NCBI GenBank assembly: GCA_946800325.1
Contig: OX326959.1
Coordinates: 48,118,784-48,182,783, forward strand
DNA: 64,000 nt
Reading direction: 5' to 3'
From: Luzula sylvatica
Lineage: Eukaryota > Streptophyta > Magnoliopsida > Poales > Juncaceae
Below are positions 24,198 to 36,104 of the stretch, piece after piece; the first letter of the stretch is position 1, and every line of letters begins with the position of its first letter. Below the pieces are notes generated by a model. That model had not been told where the DNA came from. It saw only the letters and a list, made by a program, of their open reading frames with translations, and did no database searches. Made by a program: the position numbers and the translations under genes.

Positions 24198-27100
24198 CTA
24201 CTTATCAATCGGCTTGCATATATTCTTCAATTCATTAATCTTTGATTCAGTTTCTGCCAATTCGGGTAATGGATTTTGTTCGACCCAACTGATAGTTCTC
24301 GAAATCGCAGTTTCAATATTCATTTTAGTTGAGAATTGTAGCGTCCTCGTAATACTGTTGTCTCTTAGAACATTTCTCATTTTATACGTGTAACTTTCAA
24401 GCGAATTCCATGCATCGTACTGCCGCCTATACTCCTCATCGTCGGCCTTGTACTTCTCGGCATCCTTCATCATCCTGTCCACATCTTGATTGCTCAGTCT
24501 TGCTAGTTCATTTGTAATGGAAATGTTACTTTTGCGACGGCTCGATCTATCCTGAGCCGAAACATTCAGTATGCCATTGGCATCAATTTCAAACGACACG
24601 TCGATCTTAGGCACATCTTTGGGGGCTGGATCTATCCCGGTAAGAACAAATTCACCGAGGACATTGTTATGTATGGTTTCGGCCCGCTCACCCTCGTATA
24701 TAGGCAACAACATGCTCGTTTGGTTATCGGCTATTGTTGTAAGCACATGTTCCTTTCTTGTTGGTATCGGAGTGTTTCTCGGGATCACCACAGTCATCCT
24801 GCCTCCCCGAGTCTCTACACCGAGGGAAAGAGGAGTGACATCAATTAGCACCAAATCATCCAACTGTCCATCACCTTGTCCGCTTAATTTTGCTGCTTGA
24901 ACAGCCGCACCAGAAGCAACTGCTTCGTCAGGGTTAATGTTTCTGCGAAGTTCCCTTCCCTCAAAGAAATCTTGTAGGAGTTGTTGGACTTTCGGTATCC
25001 GTGTGGAACCACCAACGAGCACCACATCATCGACCATGCCTTTTTCTATATTGGCATCGGCCAAGCACTTCCCGATGAGTTCAGTGCATCTGGTGAAGAG
25101 GTCCATATTCAGCTCTTCAAAACGAGCTTGGCTAATCTGAGAACGAAAATCCTGGCCATCATAGAAGTAATCGAGTTCGATTGGTGCTTGGGCTGAAAAG
25201 GAGAGATTTGATTTTGCTCGTTCACATGCAGTCCGCAATCTCCTCAGTGACTTCGCATTTCCGGTGATGTCTTTCTTGTACTTCCTCTTGAACTCTTTAA
25301 TGAAGTGTTCAACCAAGCGGTCAGTAAAGTCTTCACCGCCGAGGTGTGTGTCTCCAGCAGTGGCTTGCACCTCAAATTTACCATTTTTAATGGAGAGCAA
25401 GGCGACATCAAAGGTACCACCACCAAGATCAAAAATCAGCACGTTTCTCCCATTGGAGTCGGTGGTTATCTTATCAAAACCGTAGGCCACAGCAGCGGCA
25501 GTGGGTTCGTCCATGATACGCATCACATTGAGACCGGCAACGACGCCAGCATCCTTTGTGGCTTGTCTTTGGGCGTTGTTGAAATATGCGGGTACAGTGA
25601 TTACTGCATCCTTCACAGGGCTGTCGAGGTATGCCTCGGCGATCTCCTTCATTTTTTCAAGGATCATGGATGATATCTCCTCAGTATCAAATTGTTTCAT
25701 TTCGGCTCTGTACTGAACCACAATTTTAGGCTTGTCGTTGGGTCCGGCCACAACCTTGAAAGGCCACATTTGGATGTCTTTTTGGACTGAAGCATCGGAG
25801 AAGCGTCTTCCAATCAAACGTTTGACGGCTGATAAGAATGAAGAACTAATATAGTAAATAATAGAGATAAAAAAAAGATTAACAACAAAAGTAAAACATA
25901 ACAAACATACTTTTTTTTGTATTTTCAAAAATTCATAAGACTCAATAGTATCTTAAGGCCATATTATGCATTGAGGCCATTTATCCTCTCCCCTAGATTT
26001 CAACACAACACCCTCTATGTCCTTGCTACATAATTAATTAACATGTGAATATACATCCACCTCAATTACCAATTCCTAATTAATATTAAGAAGGTTGTTA
26101 ATTATGTATTTCTTGTTGATCACTATGTTAATTAATAAGTGTATTATTAAGAATACACAGGATGTTGTGTTGAAATTTGAGGGCAAAGTAAAATTTCCCT
26201 TGTGCATTACACATAGAGCTGTCAAAGCTACCCGAATCCGAAAGATCAACTCGAATAAGCTGAAACCCGACCCAATAGGACAATTTTCACAAGGACGTAA
26301 CATAATTCAGAAGGCTGGTCTTTGGAAAAGACGCAATAGGACAATCTTCGCTAATCATAAAATTAACTCCCATAAATCGGCGAGATCAGATCAGTAGTTC
26401 CAGAGCCTTTGCGACAGGTCCCCACCAGGTGGAAGACTGGAAGTCACCAGAGTGTTTTTTAAACATTAACTCTAGGTTTACTCTTAGTTTTTTCGATTTA
26501 GTTATGCTCGTAAATGTTTAGCTTTGTAAATCTTCTTTTTTAATAAAAAATCAGAATAATAGGAATTTCCTATTATTTCCTCAAAAATGAAACCCGACCT
26601 AATCTGACAAAACTTAATTTAAAAAAAATCTAACAATCTAAATCGACCGATCCGAGACTAGAGAACCAGAACCCAAAATTAATATTTTTAGATGTTACTT
26701 GAACTAGATCCAACCCGAAACCGAGTCACCCAAAACCAAATGTAACCCGAAAAACAGAGAACAACCAAATAAGAGACACAAAACCGAAATTGACCCTCAT
26801 CTAAAGAAACAAGAACCATGTAAAAGCTCAATCGTTACTTGCCAAGTTTTTTAATTAAATAAACTAAATATATTGATTATCAGATACAAATTTAACATAT
26901 ATTTTGTTATTGAAATTCGAGAAAAAAACTTGATCAGAAAAAATGTACAAGATGTTAATACATTTTGTTATATTAATTCATGTAACAACATCTTGTCTGA
27001 TTTCTTAAATCAACCTGAATACTAGTGACATAGAAAGCGAACTTATCGACTCTAAATTGTTTGGAAACTGAAATAAATCGATGCGTGACATAATCCGAAT

Positions 27101-27729
27101 CTGGAGAATCTGATTCGAAGACCTAATTTAACTCGAAACAAATCCGATCATGATAAGACCCGAACTTGAAAAGATCCACCCAATTATGACCCAAACCAAC
27201 CCGATTTGCCACCACTGATTACAGATGATTGTCCTTGAGTACTCTCCAAATCGATGAACTATTAGGGCTTAGTTAACTAAATAATATGCATAAACCACAC
27301 AAAAAAAATGATGAACTGTGAGTTGGAACTAAAGACTTAGTCAAAGTCAACCTACGAGTTATGCAAATTGCAATGCAAATTTTCTTCCACTATCCAAGAT
27401 GAAAAATTCAAGGAATAATAGAAATTTAAATCAAAGCATGAATGAATAATATCAAACAGATAAATTAAGATGAAATTAAGGGTAGAAAATAATAATAATA
27501 ATCTCGATAACGTACCGAAGACAGTGTTGGTGGCGTTCATGTCGGTTTGGTTCTTTGCTGCATCACCAAGGAGCCTCTCATTCTCGGTGAAGGCGACACA
27601 CGAGGGAGTTATACGATTGCCCTGATCATTGGCAATAATCTCGACACGATTGTTTTGCCAGACGGCTACGCACGAATACGTGGTGCCGAGATCTATTCCA
27701 ATTGCCGGTACCTTTCTTTCGGATGCCAT
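24198..27729 (-). CDS. HSP70: HSP70-like chaperone lacking the EEVD tail (complete gene 3)
   Basis: Exons 27516-27729 and 24198-25828 across a 1687-bp intron (donor GTACGT, acceptor cttatcag), giving 614 aa. Start [27 protein letters not shown] (13-19), [26 protein letters not shown] and [10 protein letters not shown] are present. Substrate domain after [10 protein letters not shown]. It stops at [10 protein letters not shown], so the Gly-rich tail and EEVD are absent. It has [10 protein letters not shown] where the family and its two neighbours have [10 protein letters not shown], a Tyr-to-Ser change. Its intron is enlarged by a MITE (25966-26207) and a 1-kb hAT element (26214-27217). Expected to be a soluble chaperone ATPase; expression not assessable. 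Confidence 0.95.
25966..26207. mobile_element. MITE inside the intron of HSP70 gene 3
   Basis: Inverted ends: left contains ctagatttcaacacaacacc, right read inward contains caaatttcaacacaacatcc. The core holds aattaattaac words as in the other MITEs of this group. It abuts the hAT element that begins at 26214. Confidence 0.65.
26214..27217. mobile_element. Non-autonomous hAT element inside the intron of HSP70 gene 3, 1004 bp
   Basis: Ends tagagctgtcaaagctaccc and, from the right, cagtggtggcaaatcgggtt. Flanks attacaca (26206-26213) and attacaga (27218-27225), 8 bp with one mismatch. Subterminal cccgaa/aacccga words recur. No transposase. Confidence 0.8.
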
Positions 27730-28092
27730 ATAAGGATCAGATCAATAATTAAGCCTTAAATTGACAAGCTAAATTATATATCGGATACTTGGGGGGACCT
27801 TGAGATTTAGCAATGGAGCTTTTGAGATCTAGCAATGGAACTATTGACTTAGTGGGTCGTCTATGACTTGGGGATTGAGAGGGAAATGAAGGGACGATAT
27901 GACGTTTACAAATACATGCATTTTCAGCATTAATTTTTTTTAAGTTGACAATTCACCAATCAGGTACTGATTCTTGAAGGGGATTATACTTTGTCCCACA
28001 ATTCACCAAAACATTGCCTATTGCAATTAATATGTTAATTATCTTTTTTTTTTTTTGAAGTAGTTTCGCAAAAATAAATTATAATTGCAAAA
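27730..28092. other. 5' flank of HSP70 gene 3
   Basis: Contains a short repeated phrase, 'ttgagatctagcaatggaa' (two variants near 27803 and 27826). No clear heat-shock element was found. Confidence 0.4.
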
Positions 28093-28111
28093 GTAAGATA
28101 CATGCCGAGAG

Positions 28112-29002
28112 ATGATGCTTTCGGCCATCCTTAGACGAACGCAACCTCCCTCTGCCCTTGGTTTGCCACGCGAGCTCGGATTGTCATCGAAGCTGTCACC
28201 GTCGCTGTCGCGGCCCGTTGCTCTCGGACTCGCCCCCAGATTCGCCCCAGACTCGGCCGTCGCTCTCGGCCTCGCCCCAGACTCGGCCCAGACTCGTCCC
28301 AGACTCGCCCCAGACTCGGCACCAGCCTCGCATTTTTTCGATTTCCCTTTTTCCCTTCCCGCTTTTTCCTTTCGAGTTTTTGCTCTTCGAGGAGCTCCAA
28401 AATCGCCCCGACGACAGCCCTCGCTAGCTTCGGAAACCCTAGCCGCCGCTGTCCGCTGCCACCGTCGGATCTGCGTCGAAACCCTAGCCGCCGCCCTCGC
28501 CTCGCCCTCCGAGTCGCCTGGCGATCGCCCTCAGAATCGCCTACCCTCGCAAGTTTCCGTCGCCGAATTTCCGCCAGGGCCTCTTTCCTCTCCCGCTGGC
28601 TCCCTTTCCTCGCCGTTGTCAGACAAGCTCCTTCTCAAATTCGCTGATCCAGAACTAGAATCGCCTAACAAGAATTCCAATCGCCAACTCCCATTGGCTC
28701 TGAGAAGGAAGAAATCGAGGCGCGTGGCTTCAGGTCTGTCTGCAAGAGAGATCTCCGGCGGTTCGGAGGAGTGGAAGAAGGTGAAGAGGAGGAGAAGCGG
28801 AGTTCAGAGTTCGCCTCTCGGAGCTGTCGGCCTCGCCCGTCGCTCTTGGGCTGGTGAGGGGAGGTGGTGGCGGAGGCGGAGGCAGCTAGGGTTTGCCTCC
28901 GCCTCAGAGTCTCCCTTTTCGCCTTGGCTTTCCCGCTCGTCCGTATTTTTCTTTTTTGGAACGAATAAAAATTACAAACTTTCGACTAAATCAATATGTT
29001 AA
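28112..29002 (+). other. GC-rich open stretch of uncertain status
   Basis: A 296-codon frame is open, but the encoded sequence is Ser/Pro/Arg/Ala-rich and partly repetitive (variants of 'cccagactcgcccc' at 28240-28320), with no domain I recognise. Parallel frames are also open, as expected from high GC without selection. The island resembles the GC-rich cores of the hAT elements at 1674, 54477 and 57012. It could be a transposon core or captured 5'-exon material. I do not claim a gene. Confidence 0.3.
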
Positions 29003-29880
29003 TCATCATATGATATATAATTAATTAATCGTGTATCACATAATTGACATGCGTTAAACAATATAATTTGTATATGAATTATATATATTGTTTTAAGTAG
29101 TAATGAATATAATTGTATGATTTTTTCTATTGTATAGCGCCATTGTAACATCGTTATTTAATTGATTATGGTATCGTGTTTTGTTTATGATTTTCATTAT
29201 TAGTTACGACGATGATGTTATGTAATTGACTAATTGTTTGTCATATGTTAATTAGTATTTAGAAGATATGTTGATGAAATGGGGCAATATATATGTTTGT
29301 TCGGTCCCAAATTTTCAAGTATCTGAAATCTTGTTTGAAAATAAATTCCGTATGCAATTAATATATTTGAAGAAAAATTAACGTATTTTGTCATAATTGA
29401 TTGTGTGGTTTATTGGTTGAGGGCCGGAGACTCTAACTTTTTTCAATATATTCAAGGTCGAGGCTCTAATTGATTGTGTGTCTTATTGGTTGAGGTTCTA
29501 TTTTTTTCCAATATATTCAAGGTTCGAAGCGCTCAGAACAATTTTTTTTTTTATATTTTCATTCAATTTTTTTTTTATATTTTCATTATATTTTGGAAAA
29601 AAAAAATTTTAATTATAATTTATGAAATTTAAACTCGTGATTGCTCACAAGAAAGATAATTGTTTTATCGATGAACCAGAACTTTTTTTTTTTATGATCT
29701 TTAACCATTTTATTGTTTATAATTATTTTTAAATAAATAAATAATGTTTTTTAAAAAAATTGGACCAAAACTCGGGCCATTTGGATCCGCATATATAACT
29801 TTGTTCTTAAATGCTCTCCTGACCAAGTCAACAACCATTTCTATTATTATTAATTCCATAGGCTTTTATATTATCGTTAT
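29003..29880. other. Intergenic AT-rich stretch
   Basis: Contains an imperfect duplication around 29395-29525 ('attgattgtgtg..ttattggttgag..caatatattcaagg' twice). No supported gene. Confidence 0.5.
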
Positions 29881-30067
29881 CGTTATTGAAACCCAGTTTT
29901 TATATTATTTTATTTTTTGATCGAGGGGAGTCCATATAAATTATGACTTTCTATTTTGAATTCATTTACTAATATCGTTATTGAAACCCAGCTTTTATAT
30001 TATTTTATTTTTTGATCGAGGGGAGTCCATATAAATTATGACTTTCTATTTTGAATTCATTTACTAA
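29881..30067. repeat. 95-bp tandem duplication
   Basis: The segment starting cgttattgaaacccag at 29881 is repeated from 29976 with one visible mismatch (gtttttat / gcttttat). Both copies contain tgatcgaggggagtccatat. Near-identity implies a recent event. Confidence 0.9.
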
Positions 30068-30391
30068 TTTTTTTTATATATTAGAGGAATTTTTTCCTAT
30101 ATTTCTACTAAGTTCATAACTTACGTATTTATCGCCCTAAAATTATTATCATCATACTTATCTCATCATACTTATTCCTAAACACGACTAATATCAAATT
30201 TATCCTTTAATTTTACACAATATCAAATTTATCTCCATCAGTAAACATACTTTTGAATTTAATAATTAATTAAATTATAAGATTTAAATTTTATTAACAA
30301 AATACCCTTCAACAAACATGCCCAAATCTATTTATTACCAACACTAACCCAGCCCGTTTAGACCCTAAATCCTAAATTCCTTCTACTCCTA

Positions 30392-31457
30392 GGGGCTTGT
30401 TCGGCAATACAAATAATAGAGGAATAAAAAAATAAAGAATAGTTTATATTCAACTATACTCCAACAACGTTCGGTGATATTAATGGAATAAAATTATTGG
30501 TTTAAAATATATAAATAATAACTAATGACCAAATTATCCTTAATCATATTTAACAAATTAATAAGCATAAAACAAATATCATAATAATAAAATGAAAATG
30601 AGTTATTTTAATTAATTAAACAAGTACCATGATAATAATAAAAAATAACGATTCAAATAATTATTCGATTTCTTGGAAAGAAAAGCAAACGGAAAGGAGG
30701 AATGAGGAGAGAAAAATATAATAAATATGTATTATGAGTTAATGCCACATAAGCAAACAAATGAATAATCAAGGATATTTTTGTCAATAAAATTTGCTTA
30801 ATTCATGGAATAGCCCAATTCCATGTTGTACTTGGAAGAAGCTAATTCTACTAATCTACCTATTTATTACTTGTTCTTCTCATCTTGTTCGGCTGGAATA
30901 GGAAAGATTAAGAAGCTAGTTATGTAAGAAAATTTAATTACCTTCCATGTTGTCGTTGATGTACGCCTTGCGGAAGCGTGTCCTTATTACTCCATTCGAA
31001 CGAGAAATTCACAACTCCAATCTCAATACACAACAACTTCAATATATTTATATTTTATGTGGATGTATTCTCTTCTTCCCGTTAGAGAATACTTTGTTTT
31101 CTCTCTCTTTGTGATAGTATAATTGATGGTAAAACACATGCCTTAATCACCAGAGAAAGAGGACCACTATTTATATATTCTTGTATACATCTCCCCCATC
31201 AAGAGATGTATTTGGAGCGTGCGGATGGGAAGACTCCAAACAATTAATGCATGGACACCAAAAATGTCATATAAATTATGTTTTTACCCTTTAACATAAT
31301 TAATGACTACTTATATTATTCTGTTAATCAATATTTAAAGTGATATGTTACTAATCCTAATCATGTCAAGTAGACCATAATAAAGGTTACGAATTATATT
31401 AAATTCTAACAAGTTATTCTTATATTCATTGTTATTCCATGATTGCCGAACACCATC
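30392..31457. mobile_element. PIF/Harbinger-like non-autonomous element, 1066 bp
   Basis: Ends ggggcttgttcggcaatac and, from the right, ggatggtgttcggcaatcat. Flanking cta on both sides (30389-30391 and 31458-31460) would be a 3-bp target duplication. The 'TTGTTCGG' terminus is typical of PIF/Harbinger MITEs. The interior is non-coding. Confidence 0.65.
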
Positions 31458-31460
31458 CTA

Positions 31461-32126
31461 GTGACTAATCTGGCGGAGCTTGAATTTTCAGTGAATTTCT
31501 CTACCAAGCACTTTCTGACGAATTTCTCTGGCCTGGCGATTACTGGAGGGTGTTTCTGGCGAGGCGACGACTGCAGACAGCTTTCTTGCGAATGGAGAGC
31601 ACAATTGGAGCTGGAGATTGTGAATTGTGAAAGTACTCGTATGTGCTATTTCTTCATATGATCTTTCATTTTTATGGATTAGTTATGGATTAATTACTTG
31701 TATGTTGTTTTTGGTGCCTTATATGAAATTGAGTGATCCGATCAGACTTTTTTTGTGCATTTCATGTTCTAACATTTTTTCACCGAATTTGCTAGATTTT
31801 TGGCAGTTTTCGTGTTTTCTTGTCTTTTGGGGGTTCGATTGTGAAATTGAATGTAAATTGACCTTCATTTGAACTTTGTAGTTTTTTCAACATCGATAGA
31901 GGTAATTTAAGTGAATTGAGTATATTAATTATTTATAGTTATTTTTATCGCTCCGTCTCGCCCACATCACCAGATAACCACCACGCCTCGCCACGCCTCG
32001 CCAGGTCTCGGTCCGTGAGCTTCACGATAGATAGGGTTTAGTTCAGAGTCGTATGAAGATATGATGATTTAGAATAGGAGGGATTTGGTGGAGTTGTGTT
32101 ATCGGGTTTAGGGTTTTGGTTATTCA
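31461..32126. other. Intergenic, no supported gene
   Basis: A normal-composition patch with short open frames at 31443-31870 and a 'cgccacgcctcgcc' repeat at about 31985. No recognisable domain. Confidence 0.4.
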
Positions 32127-32612
32127 ATTTAAAGTTATTGAATTGAGAGATAAATTAGTCAACGATATTATTATTATTATTATTATATTAAATTTAATAA
32201 AATTGCTAAGTTTTAGACAAATTTGAGACTAATTATATTCAATAAGAATCAATATTGAATTTAAAGTTAGTGAATTGAGAGATAAATTAGTCAACGATAT
32301 TATTATTTTTATTAAATTTAATAAAATTGCTAAGTTTTAGACAAATTTGAGACTAACTAAATTAAATATTGAATTTAAAGTTATTGAATTGAGAGATAAA
32401 TTAGTCAACGATATTATTATTTTATTAAATTTAATAAAATTGCTAAGTTTTAGACAAATTTGAGACTAATTATATTCAATAAGAATCAATATTGAATTTA
32501 AAGTTATTGAATTGAGAGATAAATTAGTCAACAATATTATTATTTTATTAAATTTAATAAAATTGCTAAGTTTTAGACAAATTTGAGACTAATTATATTC
32601 AATAAGAATCAA
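32127..32612. repeat. Minisatellite, four ~120-bp copies
   Basis: Copies start at about 32127, 32250, 32369 and 32493, each beginning aatttaaagttattgaattg and including gagagataaattagtcaacg and ttgctaagttttagacaaat. Copies differ by small indels such as the length of a tat run. Confidence 0.9.
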
Positions 32613-32703
32613 TATGACATTAACCATTTAAAAGGAGCAAATATGTAATTTATTGACTTAGTAAGAATAAAAAAGAAGTTTTCCCTTATATAATGTTTAT
32701 CCA

Positions 32704-32768
32704 TGCACGCACGCGCGCACCCACCCACGCACACGCGCACACGCAAAACACAAACACGCGCGCACGAT
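32704..32768. repeat. CA/CG-rich simple repeat
   Basis: An alternating cacgcacgcgcgcac-type tract, purine/pyrimidine alternating for about 65 bp. Confidence 0.8.
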
Positions 32769-32844
32769 CATATCAGTTAAGTTATAAAAATATGACAAAA
32801 TAATATATTGTGATATTTTTTACGTGTGGTAATGATATTGTTTC

Positions 32845-34042
32845 ATAGTTCAAAAACTCGACTAGTCCCGTGAGAAATCTGCCGAGTTAACACCCCTCGC
32901 TGAGATTTCGAGTTGATTTTGTGCGTGACTCAAAGTGTGTACAACTCGGGGCTCGACTCGGCGAGTCATGTTGGAACTTGTGATGACTCAACTAGCTTGA
33001 CTTGAGTCACTTTTATTTGAACTAATTAACAATTATATCTTATTTTAATCATTAGATAAATGTAAACAAAAATAGTATACTATAAAAATATGGATAACAC
33101 GTGACTTAAATATGTTTTAAATATTGATATGAATATTGTACCATACTGAAATAAAAATGTATGTGTATATATTATATGTGATTTAAGTAATATTAAATAA
33201 TATATACATATTTTGTATATATTCTCCCCGATTTAAATATAAATATTTAAGCATATATTTACACCAACCTAAATAGTTTTTTATTTTTAAAATTAAGTAT
33301 GATAGAATATATAACTTATTCACTGAAATATCGACACAAAAAACATTATATATGGTTATTTGAAATTTCCTTGCGATAATGATGCAATATGAAATTTGGA
33401 TCCAACTTAGTTTCAAAATTATATAGTATAGTATATAAAATCATTATTATTTATTTAGTTTATTCATTGCTGTGTATATTATTTTAAAGATGTTTTCTTT
33501 TTTATTGTCATGAACCTATGAATATTATGTACCAATGTAATAAATTATGGGGAATTCTATCATACATCCATTCTCAAGGATATTTTGAGTAATTATCAAT
33601 TAAGTACTATTTAAGATAATGTTTGAAATGTATTTATCAACAAAAGGTAGGCTAGATAAGAAATTTGAATTGTTCATGAAAAAAAATATCCATAAAAAAT
33701 AAAATTTATGATACACCCTTTTAAATACCCAAAATACCCTTTTAAAATGATGTATGATAGACTCCCCATAAATTATACATGATATTACATATATCTTAAT
33801 TAATTTACCATTTGTTTACATGGTGTTATTTTTTCCTTATCTTATTTCTTTAATACTTGAGATTATGCTCAAATTTAATACAAACAATAATGTATTATTC
33901 TTGATAAATAATTTTCACGAAAAATAATATTATTTATAAAGAAACAAGTTATTTTATTGCAAATTCAACGAGTTTTTGCGCGTTCTTACGCAAGTCTCAA
34001 AATTAGATGTCGTGTCGGATCGAGTTTTCAAACTATAGTTTT
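32845..34042. mobile_element. hAT-like element of the 'aaaactcgac' family
   Basis: Left end catagttcaaaaactcgact; right end read inward ctatagtttgaaaactcgat. Subterminal gactcg/cgagt words recur at both ends. A related left end occurs at 53725. No convincing target duplication was found, so the borders may be off by several bases. A MITE is nested at 33549-33767. Confidence 0.55.
33549..33767. mobile_element. Nested MITE
   Basis: Ends ggggaattctatcatacatc and, from the right, ggggagtctatcatacatca. The core is AT-rich. Confidence 0.65.
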
Positions 34043-34199
34043 ATAAATATTAAAATAAAAATATAATTAAATCGATAAATCTCATCTCGGATTGGTCTAA
34101 AATAGTCATAAAAATACTAATAACATAACACCGATATTACCTCAATACACAATTCTATTTCATGAAACATGTGAAATCTTTATAATTAGGCCTTTTGGC

Positions 34200-34407
34200 C
34201 CAGTACTCCCGTACACATGGAAGGTAAACATAATATTGATGAAGACGGAAGAAGAGACGGGAAGTAGCGGAAAGAGCGACAAAGACAGGCTTCGCGCTGC
34301 CATCGACCGGTGAACCATTAGCTAGTTAGGCGCCATTGCACCGGCGATTCGATCACAGAAGAAGAGTAGAGAGAAGGAAATATTCGACTCAATTCAATTC
34401 AAGATGG
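34200..34407 (+). promoter_or_regulatory. MED28 promoter-proximal region and leader exon
   Basis: Upstream 'ggccttttggcccagtac' carries a plant site-II-like GGCCCA word. The purine-rich leader ends ..aagATGG|GTATGT at 34407/34408. A splice there leaves an upstream ATG; joined to the two obvious acceptors (after 35099 and 35288) it reads only a few codons to a stop, so it would be a short upstream ORF. Confidence 0.45.
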
Positions 34408-34429
34408 GTATGTTTCATTATTTCTTTTT

Positions 34430-35080
34430 TTATTTTTTTGAAAAAAAACAGAGAATGCTCAAAGTCCTCCATCCGTTGCTTATATTAAAAGGAAAAAATT
34501 ACAGCCTCTATGAAAAGATAAGAGTTCCAAACAATGGAGCTCTATATCTTTGAGTATAATCTAAGGCTAATATCTCACTCCAAAAAAATACACCCTGAAC
34601 AATACACAAAAAACCAGGAAAAGGGTAATAAGGAAAAGTAATCCCTGTTTTTTAAGATCATGATCTGGATTCTTGCATAAAGCCCCCTCCTCTTCTCTTT
34701 CTTCTCTCGACCAAACTCTTCTTTATTTTTACTCTCCCTTGACCGAGCTTTGTAAGAACAGCTATTTTGGTCTTTTTTTCTCCAATCGTAATCGATAAGA
34801 AGCAAGCTTTCCACAGCACAAAGCGAGGCGTTTGATTAATTGAAGAGGATTCATGTTAGGAACCTGTTCGCCCCTTCCAAATCTTCGTCTTGATTAGTAA
34901 GTTCCTTAATATAGATATTTCTATATAAAAAAATTTCTGTTAGAATTAGATCAATTATTCCCCAAATTCTCTTACTTTCTTCAGAGAACACCCTTCTACA
35001 TCTCTCACACCAGATTTGGTATATATATATAGCAATTGAGCACATGTAATTGCTGTCTATTGAATCTAATTCCAATAGCT
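34430..35080 (-). pseudogene. LINE 3' remnant inside the MED28 leader intron
   Basis: The minus-strand frame 34851-35075 includes IWCERCRRVFSEESKRI. It parallels MWRERCRRAFTSESRE at the end of the LINE remnant at 2725-3345, and ends similarly in an acidic/Asn-rich tail. Left of it lies the presumed 3' UTR down to a T-rich run at about 34430, the poly-A side. Heavily 5'-truncated. Confidence 0.6.
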
Positions 35081-35320
35081 TGAATGGATTTCTTTCAGGT
35101 TTAATCTGTAAACCAAGTAACGCATGAATTTTAATCCAAATCTCAGTGGCAAATTACTCAAATATTAGCCTGATTAAGCTTTAATTTCTGCAAACATGCC
35201 TCATTTAATCCAATTTTGCATCAGTTATCAATGCAATTGCCAAATCAATAGTTTGAATAACCTCAATTTGTTCTAAATTTCTGTACAGAAGTACTCGTTT
35301 AAATTCTTGCTGTGTACGAT

Positions 35321-36104
35321 ATGGAAGATCAACAATCACAAGCGGCGGGGCCACCATCGGCTCTGTCGGGTCCATCCGAACAGTTACCAGAGGAGAGGAA
35401 GAGGGAAGAGATGTTGGGACACGTGGCAGCTCTAGAGACAGCGCTCCTCCCTTGTCTCCCCGCTCGTGAGCTCCAAGCTGTCGATAGATCTCATTCCTCT
35501 CACCAGAGTTTGTCCTCTTCTCAACTTCACTTATTGTTTATATGATTATGCACATAACATGTTTGATTATTTATTTATTTTGCTTATGCGGGTTTCACCA
35601 TTCCTTTTAGCCCTAATTACCCACATTTTGCAATTTAGCCTTAATTTTTAACTCAATTTTTCCACAATTACCTTCAATTATACCACTAAATATACAAACA
35701 AGAAAAGAGAAAGCATGTAATATACTATACTTTTTGTATGATTAATATATAAAATAAATAGTTGATGTGGAGAGGCATGCTAGAGACTTCATGGAAGCTG
35801 CGAAAAAGCTTCAATTGTATTTTATGGCATTACAAAGAGAGGAAGAGCCAACTGAAGAACAATTACTAACAAAGGTACTTCAATTGTATTTTAGGCATTG
35901 ATTTGGGCTTATTCGATAATCCAAGAATAATTGATTGAAATCTAATTGGATTTTTGTGTGATTTTGCAGGAGATAGCAACAATGGAGGAGGAACTTGAAG
36001 TAAAAAATGTGCTTATTAAAAGGCATGAAAAATTAATACAAGGCTGGAAGACAGAACTTAAAGGCCAGCTTGACCGGCATTTAACCGAGCTAGATAGAGT
36101 CTGA
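35321..36104 (+). CDS. MED28: Mediator complex subunit 28
   Basis: Three exons, 35321-35507, 35762-35874 and 35970-36104, give 144 aa (donors GTTTGT and GTACTT, acceptors aatag and ttgcag). The protein has an acidic/Gln start MEDQQSQAAG, then a helix with ALETALLPCLPARELQAVDR, then IDVERHARDFMEAAKKLQLYF. A final coiled-coil segment (..EEELEVKNVLIKRHEKLIQ..) ends LTELDRV. The central blocks are diagnostic of plant MED28. Mediator is the nuclear bridge between transcription factors and RNA polymerase II; MED28 sits in its head/middle region. ATG 35321 was chosen as the first in-frame ATG of this exon. The 5' leader intron appears to have absorbed a LINE fragment. Confidence 0.9.

Noticed and set aside
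32127..32612. CRISPR-like repeat array
   Set aside because: Units are contiguous ~120-bp tandem copies with no unique spacers, in a plant nuclear context.
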